This document shows, one piece after another, positions 15,820 through 20,427 of a stretch of 20,427 nt of DNA; the first letter of the stretch is position 1; the number at the start of each line of letters is the position of its first letter. Position numbers and translations under genes: made by a program. Origin of the DNA: a virus. The notes beneath the pieces were generated by a model. The model had not been told where the DNA came from. It did no database searches and was given only the letters and a program-made list of their open reading frames with translations. The stretch spans positions 1 to 20,427 of IMG/VR virus record IMGVR_UViG_3300010391_000277; one strand, 5' to 3'.

Positions 15820-17988
15820 ATGGCTATAAATTTAAGTGACAATATTTTTACAAGTGCTCCAAAACCAACAGATAGTAGGTATTTGAATAATCTTGTGCCA
15901 TATGCGAGTGTAAGTGCTGCCAATAGTGGAATTACTGGTGGTGTTGGTGGCGTTAGATATACTGGTTTAACTGTTAATATATTAGGTACTGAATATTGGT
16001 ATTGTAATGGTATTGGTGATGCAAATTTAGTTGTAAAAGATACGGGTATTTTAAATACGGGAATCACAAGTGCAATTAATGGTTTAACTAAAGTAGGAAC
16101 AGCAGTTAAATTAGGTGGTACAATAACTGGTAGTACTATAATTACAGATAGTCGTGTAACTCCACTCGGTATTCAATATGCAGCAGATTATTGTGGAACA
16201 TTTACTGCACGTAGTATACCAGATGCTGAATATGTAACTGGAAAAACTGCAGCAGCACTGGTAAATTATTATACTAAAGCACAAATCAATAGTTATACAG
16301 GACAGACTCTGACAAATATTAACACTAGATTGTTAACATCTGTATTTAATACATTTAGTGGTACAACACTACCTGCAAATTATTATAATAAAGCCCAAAT
16401 CAATAGTTATACTGCAAGTACTTTAACAAATATTAATAGTAGATTGTTAACATCTGTATTTAATACGTTTAGTGGTACAACACTACCTGCAAATTATTAT
16501 AATAAATTGCAGATTAATAGTTATACCGGACAGACTCTGACAAATATCAACAGCAGAGCACTTCAAAGTAATTTCGTGACACATACTGGTGACACCAGTA
16601 TTCATTATGTTCAGTCTGCAATTACTATCACTGAAACTCAAGTAACTAATTTGCCGACAGATTTAACTGGTTTACAGAATCAAATCGACCAACTTAGTCA
16701 AATTCAGACAACAACAATTTATTATCCAGAACACGATAATTCCGATGTTGTGGGCTATGAAACACTTAAAAGAAGTCCTGATAGTACAAGTGGACATACA
16801 CACACAGTTGGAATTAATAATAATACTATACAACTTGGTGCATGGGTAACAGCACAAGGCGACCCCGGAATAACTGGAATTACTGCTGGTTTATGGACGC
16901 TTCACACGCATGCTCAATGGGATGGTACGAATGGTACGAATTTCTTGCATTGGGATGTATATAAACGTACCACTGGTGGTACAGAAACTTTATTGTTTCG
17001 TGTAAGTACTGCAGATATTACCGTAACAACACTTGTTGAATACCAAGAAGAAATTGTATATAGTGGTATAACAATGAATCCAAGTGATAGGCTTGTATTG
17101 AAGATTTTGGCACAAACAACTGGTGGCGCAAAAAATGCGAGTATACTATTTGGTGGGACTCTGAATTTTGCTTTCATGCAACCACCAATATTATCCAATA
17201 TGGAAGTATTGTGGAGTAGTATTCTGGGAAAACCTGCATGGCTTACCGGAACAACACTTGGTGCATTTCAAGCAGGTCACTCACATAGTCAATATGTACT
17301 TCAAACAGCAATTAACACATTTACTGGTACAACATTACCTAGTAATTATTATAATAAAACACAGATTAATAGTTATAGTGGTCAAACTGATACAAGACTT
17401 GATATAATTGAAGCTGATTATATTACGGGTGTTACAAATGGTTTAACTAAAGTAGGTGCACATGATACATGTCTTGGTGGCGCATTGGTTGCAAATACTT
17501 GCATAAGTGGTGCATTTCTTTTTGGAGTAAATGTTACAAATATCAACCTTACTGGAACAACTGTTAATATTGGTGGTATAATTAAAATAACATCAATACC
17601 ATCTGCAGGTTTAACAACCGATTCATTTCTTGTTAGAGCAACTGATGGTACGGTTAAAACAATAAGTGGTTCAACTTTTGGTGATAGAAATAATATATAT
17701 TCATATACTGCAATCACTACTGGTGTAAATTTATATACTGGTAGTTCTTATGTTATATTGGTAAGTCCAAGTTCACCATTGGTAGTTTGTTTACCTGCAA
17801 CACCTGTTAATGGTGAAGTATTTAAGTTCAAAGATATTCTTCCCGGTGCATTGTTAAATAATATTACAATTTGTGGTAGTGGTAAATGTATTGATGGTTC
17901 ACCAACAGCATTAATTAATACCGATTATGGTGCACTTGAAATCATATATAATGGAACAAATTGGTTTAGTTTAAGTTTCATTAACTAA
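15820..17988 (+). CDS. Large modular tail-fibre-like protein 4 with tandem repeats and HxH motifs
   Basis: A 722-residue protein. The N-terminus resembles the 11689 protein. The NGLTKVGTAVKLGG to ARSIPDAEYVTG module follows at about 87-140. Three tandem 38-residue repeats lie at about 149-262 (unit NYYNKAQINSYTASTLTNIN, then a part with VFNTFSGTTLPA), and a fourth partial copy near 505-525. The middle (about 310-445) is a beta domain containing SGHTHT and LHTHAQW, and AGHSHSQ occurs near 485. HxH pairs coordinate metal along the axis of T4 gp37/gp12-type fibres, so these may do the same. The C-terminus ends in a segment about lattice capping (LPGALLNNITICGSG) shared with the 11689 protein. 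It is the last gene before a terminator. Confidence 0.72.
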   Translation: MAINLSDNIFTSAPKPTDSRYLNNLVPYASVSAANSGITGGVGGVRYTGLTVNILGTEYWYCNGIGDANLVVKDTGILNTGITSAINGLTKVGTAVKLGGTITGSTIITDSRVTPLGIQYAADYCGTFTARSIPDAEYVTGKTAAALVNYYTKAQINSYTGQTLTNINTRLLTSVFNTFSGTTLPANYYNKAQINSYTASTLTNINSRLLTSVFNTFSGTTLPANYYNKLQINSYTGQTLTNINSRALQSNFVTHTGDTSIHYVQSAITITETQVTNLPTDLTGLQNQIDQLSQIQTTTIYYPEHDNSDVVGYETLKRSPDSTSGHTHTVGINNNTIQLGAWVTAQGDPGITGITAGLWTLHTHAQWDGTNGTNFLHWDVYKRTTGGTETLLFRVSTADITVTTLVEYQEEIVYSGITMNPSDRLVLKILAQTTGGAKNASILFGGTLNFAFMQPPILSNMEVLWSSILGKPAWLTGTTLGAFQAGHSHSQYVLQTAINTFTGTTLPSNYYNKTQINSYSGQTDTRLDIIEADYITGVTNGLTKVGAHDTCLGGALVANTCISGAFLFGVNVTNINLTGTTVNIGGIIKITSIPSAGLTTDSFLVRATDGTVKTISGSTFGDRNNIYSYTAITTGVNLYTGSSYVILVSPSSPLVVCLPATPVNGEVFKFKDILPGALLNNITICGSGKCIDGSPTALINTDYGALEIIYNGTNWFSLSFIN
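16264..16605 (+). repeat. Tandem 114-base coding repeat, three copies
   Basis: Units begin at 16264, 16378 and 16492, spaced exactly 114 bases (38 codons). The first two are nearly identical and the third diverges in its second half. They encode the repeated NYY[NT]K[AL]QINSYT shaft unit. A partial fourth unit is at about 17317-17390. Tandem repeats of this kind let a fibre shaft change length by recombination. Confidence 0.85.
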
Positions 17989-18006
17989 TTTTAATTAAAG
18001 CAACGC

Positions 18007-18041
18007 AAAAAAATGAGAATGTAAAAATTCTCATTTTTTTT
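18007..18041 (+). terminator. Rho-independent terminator of the fibre operon
   Basis: AAAAAATGAGAAT pairs with ATTCTCATTTTTT around a six-base loop, and a T run follows. A second small hairpin CTTGT-AAA-ACAAG followed by ATTTTT (18042-18060) lies directly after it as a possible back-up. Confidence 0.9.
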
Positions 18042-18072
18042 CTTGTAAAACAAGATTTTTATGATTATTTTC

Positions 18073-18081
18073 GTATTTATA
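18073..18081. promoter_or_regulatory. Recurring intergenic motif GTATTTATA, copy 3
   Basis: An exact GTATTTATA 43 bases before the glycosyltransferase start and just after the tandem terminators. Position fits a promoter element for the next gene. Confidence 0.35.
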
Positions 18082-18123
18082 AAAAAGTATAAAAAATTAT
18101 AATTAAATAAAAATTTTAAGATT

Positions 18124-19029
18124 ATGGTAGTGGATAGTAAAATTAGAGACAATGATAAATATATAATTTTTGAGAGTACTGGAGGACATGGCAAGCAGGT
18201 TTGTGCAACTGCAGTGATTCGTGCAATAAAAAAACAATATCCTGACCGCAAATTGATATGGGTAACTCCGTGGGATGGACCTGCATTCTATAATCCAGAT
18301 ATATTTCGTTTTTATTTGTTCAATCAGATGCAATATTTTATGGATGATTTTTTGAAAGATGACACTATCATAATGAAACAAGACCCTTATAATGAAACTA
18401 ATCATATATTAAGAAAAGAACACTTAACTGAGACTTGGTGTAAAATGTTTAATGTTTCTTTCGATGGTTATAAACCCAAAATTTATTTAAATCCTCGTGA
18501 ATTAGAAATAGCAAAAGATAAAATAAAGCCAGATAACAGACCAATAATGTTGTTACAAACACATGGGGGGAGCAATCAGCAGTATTCAAAAAAATCTTGG
18601 TATAGGGACATGCCAATTGAAATTGCACAAAAACTTGTGAATTATTTTAGCAAATCATATAGAATTTTACATATTAAATCACCAGAACAACCAGTTTTAC
18701 AAGGTGTTGAACAACTAACATTACCATATCGGGAACTCTATGCTGTATTTCCTCTCAGTACCAAGAGATTATTTATTGATAGTTTCAGTCAACATGTTGC
18801 TGCTGCATTGGATTTGCAGAGTACTGTTGTATGGATTGGAAATAAACCCGAAGTATTTGGTTATCCAGAGCACATAAACGTACTGCCAACAGCAAATTAT
18901 GTACGAGAATTAAATAAATTTACATATTTACAGGATGATATTTCTGGGCAAATTCAGACTTTCCCCTATGATACAGTAAATGTATTTGATATAAATAAAA
19001 TTATTGAAGCCGTTAATATGCAGAAATAG
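18124..19029 (+). CDS. GT-B glycosyltransferase, heptosyltransferase (GT9)-like
   Basis: A 301-residue protein with a two-lobed GT-B pattern. The N-terminal lobe has a Gly-rich loop in FESTGGHGKQVCATAVIRAI (16-35) followed by the strand KLIWVTPW (43-50), as in ADP-heptose:LPS heptosyltransferases, where this loop contacts the acceptor side. The second lobe starts at IMLLQTHGGS (141-150) and has FIDSFSQHVAAALDLQSTVVWIG (217-239), the sugar-nucleotide region typical of GT9 and related O-antigen enzymes. It would transfer a sugar from a nucleotide donor; donor and acceptor are unknown. It lies between fibre genes with its own terminator and motif, so the acceptor could be the phage's own Ser/Thr/Asn-rich fibres, or host surface glycans. 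No membrane segment is visible. The start at 18124 gives the N-terminal strand intact. Confidence 0.7.
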   Translation: MVVDSKIRDNDKYIIFESTGGHGKQVCATAVIRAIKKQYPDRKLIWVTPWDGPAFYNPDIFRFYLFNQMQYFMDDFLKDDTIIMKQDPYNETNHILRKEHLTETWCKMFNVSFDGYKPKIYLNPRELEIAKDKIKPDNRPIMLLQTHGGSNQQYSKKSWYRDMPIEIAQKLVNYFSKSYRILHIKSPEQPVLQGVEQLTLPYRELYAVFPLSTKRLFIDSFSQHVAAALDLQSTVVWIGNKPEVFGYPEHINVLPTANYVRELNKFTYLQDDISGQIQTFPYDTVNVFDINKIIEAVNMQK

Positions 19030-19057
19030 TTATCTGTAATTTAATTCCTTAATTTTT

Positions 19058-19085
19058 AAACCCATCGATTTTCGATGGGTTTTTT
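19058..19085 (+). terminator. Rho-independent terminator after the glycosyltransferase
   Basis: AAACCCATCGA (19058-19068) pairs with TCGATGGGTTT (19072-19082) with a TTT loop and a T6 run. Confidence 0.93.
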
Positions 19086-19117
19086 ATTGTCATTATTCGT
19101 CAAGTATAATTTTAGAA

Positions 19118-19126
19118 GTATTTATA
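19118..19126. promoter_or_regulatory. Recurring intergenic motif GTATTTATA, copy 4
   Basis: An exact match 18 bases before the ATG at 19144, again just after a terminator. Confidence 0.4.
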
Positions 19127-19143
19127 TTTAAGAATTATATAAA

Positions 19144-20205
19144 ATGGCATTTGAAACAAAACTCAATCTAAATAGTTATAAATCTAAGCAAATTTCAGGA
19201 GATACCTTAAATTTATCTGGTTGTACACATATTTTTGGTGAATTTGAATTAGCAAGTGGTGGAACATTATCAATATTACCGAATCGTGGTGCTGGTAAAG
19301 TACTTACTTCTGATGCAAATGGTTTAGGAACTTGGCAAATTAATAGTAATATAAGTGCAATTACGGGTGCAACTAATGGTTTAACCAGAGTAGGTAATCA
19401 GGTTATATTAGGTGGTAATTTAACTGGAACAACAATAATTTCGGGTAATTTCGATAATTTTGATAATTGTTTTACTCTTAGTATAAATAATTTTGATTTT
19501 GATATAGGTGGAAAACTTAATATTTCGACATGTTGTACAACGCTTAGACTTGATGATGTTAGTTTGGCAACAAATGGTGTTGTTGGTATTTTTAGAGATT
19601 GTGGTGTGGTAATTAGTAGTATTGATACATTCAATAATACTTGTGGTGTTATTAATATATGTTCTTCTATTGGTAATATAGACGTTAAAGTAACAAGTGG
19701 ATTAACATTCTGTTCAACAAACAATAAGCCAATAATATATTTTGCGGATTATTCGGCAAATTATACAAATCGTAGTTTGGTTGATAAAGAATATGTAGAT
19801 AATAAAGTATTCAGTGGAACTACAAACGGAATAACTGGTGCAACAAATTTAGGCAGTGGAAATGGAACAATTTTCACAAGTGTAAGTGCTAATAAAATAA
19901 ACTTAAAGACTCTCAGTGGTGGAACTAATATAACACTTACTTGTGATGGCAATTATATTGGAATAAATTCGTCTGCAAGCAGTGTTTTGTCTGTATGTAC
20001 AATAAGTGGTAATAGTGCAGCAACGGGGTTTACTGTAAATCATGGATGTAATCAACAATTTGTTATGGTTCAAGTTGTTCAAGCTGCTTCACCATATTCA
20101 ACTGTATACACAGATATACAAAGACCAAATACAAATTGCGTATGTATCACATTTGATACAGCACCATTAACTGGTACAAATTATAAGATATTAATAACGG
20201 GATAA
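19144..20205 (+). CDS. Fibre-like virion surface protein 5
   Basis: A 353-residue protein. The start MAFETKLNLNSYKSKQISGDTLNLSGCTHI resembles that of the 10540 protein (N-x-L/Y-x-x-K-Q-[IL]-SG-[DS]-TL-LSG). It carries NGLTRVGNQVILGGNLTG (about 78-97), FADYSANYTNRSLVDKEYVD (about 200-220) and an ITGATN segment. The last ~75 residues are a distinct beta domain (SVCTISGNSAATGFTVNHGC, then FVMVQVVQA, ending NYKILITG), likely a tip or capping domain. Thirteen cysteines, often in CC or CxC pairs. It has its own upstream motif and follows a terminator, so it starts a new unit. Assigned by module sharing with the other fibre genes. Confidence 0.65.
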   Translation: MAFETKLNLNSYKSKQISGDTLNLSGCTHIFGEFELASGGTLSILPNRGAGKVLTSDANGLGTWQINSNISAITGATNGLTRVGNQVILGGNLTGTTIISGNFDNFDNCFTLSINNFDFDIGGKLNISTCCTTLRLDDVSLATNGVVGIFRDCGVVISSIDTFNNTCGVINICSSIGNIDVKVTSGLTFCSTNNKPIIYFADYSANYTNRSLVDKEYVDNKVFSGTTNGITGATNLGSGNGTIFTSVSANKINLKTLSGGTNITLTCDGNYIGINSSASSVLSVCTISGNSAATGFTVNHGCNQQFVMVQVVQAASPYSTVYTDIQRPNTNCVCITFDTAPLTGTNYKILITG

Positions 20206-20226
20206 TCAAAACCAAATAATATCTTA

Positions 20227-20235
20227 GTATTTATA
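20227..20235. promoter_or_regulatory. Recurring intergenic motif GTATTTATA, copy 5
   Basis: An exact match 14 bases before the ATG at 20249. No terminator lies in this 43-base gap, so the motif marks gene starts and not only transcript ends. Confidence 0.4.
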
Positions 20236-20248
20236 TAAAAGATAAAAT

Positions 20249-20427
20249 ATGGGAAGTAGGTCAAACATAAATTTAATTAGTAATACGACTGATGGTGTAA
20301 ACTGTGGTAGTGGTGGTTGTGGTGCAGGAGTTATTTTCATTGGTAAAGAAAATGGAAATATATTGAAATTCAAAACAATTTGTGCTGCAGGTAGTGTATC
20401 AATTATTAGTGGTGCAACCACAATTAC
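20249..20427 (+). CDS. Fibre-like protein 6 (3' end outside window)
   Basis: The frame is open from ATG 20249 to the window edge (59 residues seen). It starts MGSRSNINLISNTTDGVNCG and has a Gly/Cys-rich stretch (CGSGGCGAGV), then a beta-like segment ending in SIISGATTI. Composition matches the preceding fibre genes, though it lacks their shared N-terminus. Function is inferred from position and composition only. Confidence 0.55.
   Translation, partial: MGSRSNINLISNTTDGVNCGSGGCGAGVIFIGKENGNILKFKTICAAGSVSIISGATTI

Noticed and set aside
16264-16605. CRISPR-like or non-coding repeat array
   Set aside because: The 114-base period is a whole number of codons and encodes an in-frame fibre repeat, with no unique spacers.

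Overview
The window reads as part of the genome of a large tailed bacteriophage with a T4-type replication module, infecting a member of the Bacteroidetes. The phage assignment rests on a run of replication and recombination genes (single-strand binding protein, UvsX/RecA-like recombinase, RNase H/5' nuclease, DnaB/gp41-like helicase) followed by modular tail-fibre or virion-surface genes. The host guess rests on AT-rich DNA, starts without Shine-Dalgarno sequences, and a TTG-N20-TAnnTTTG promoter of the Bacteroidetes primary-sigma type. All recognisable genes are on the + strand.

Layout: 1-5728 is the replication block, with an ATGA overlap between recombinase and nuclease and strong hairpin terminators after the first gene and before the helicase. 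5729-6896 is a non-coding RNA region. It has a host-like promoter, a boxA-like leader, a tRNA-Met(CAT) with six extra bases in its T stem, three further tRNA-like structures (one with an 18-bp outer stem, one with a long D-loop insertion, one in permuted order), a long hairpin, and a closing terminator. 6897-9643 is a two-gene operon: a Ro60-like protein (helical N-terminus plus vWA domain with a MIDAS motif) and a protein resembling ARPP-1. 9803-10528 is a free-standing homing endonuclease. 10540-17988 holds four large modular fibre-like genes, 18124-19029 a GT-B/GT9-like glycosyltransferase, and 19144 to the end two more fibre-like genes, the last cut by the window edge.

The most interesting part is 5.8-9.6 kb. 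A Ro60-like gene lies directly downstream of odd tRNA-like RNAs that share a CAGTAA-centred motif. Bacterial and phage Ro60 genes are known to sit near Y RNAs that mimic tRNA, so I infer that this is a phage Ro60/Y-RNA-type ribonucleoprotein system. The ARPP-1-like protein may be a partner. The folds were drawn by hand and need covariance or RNA evidence.
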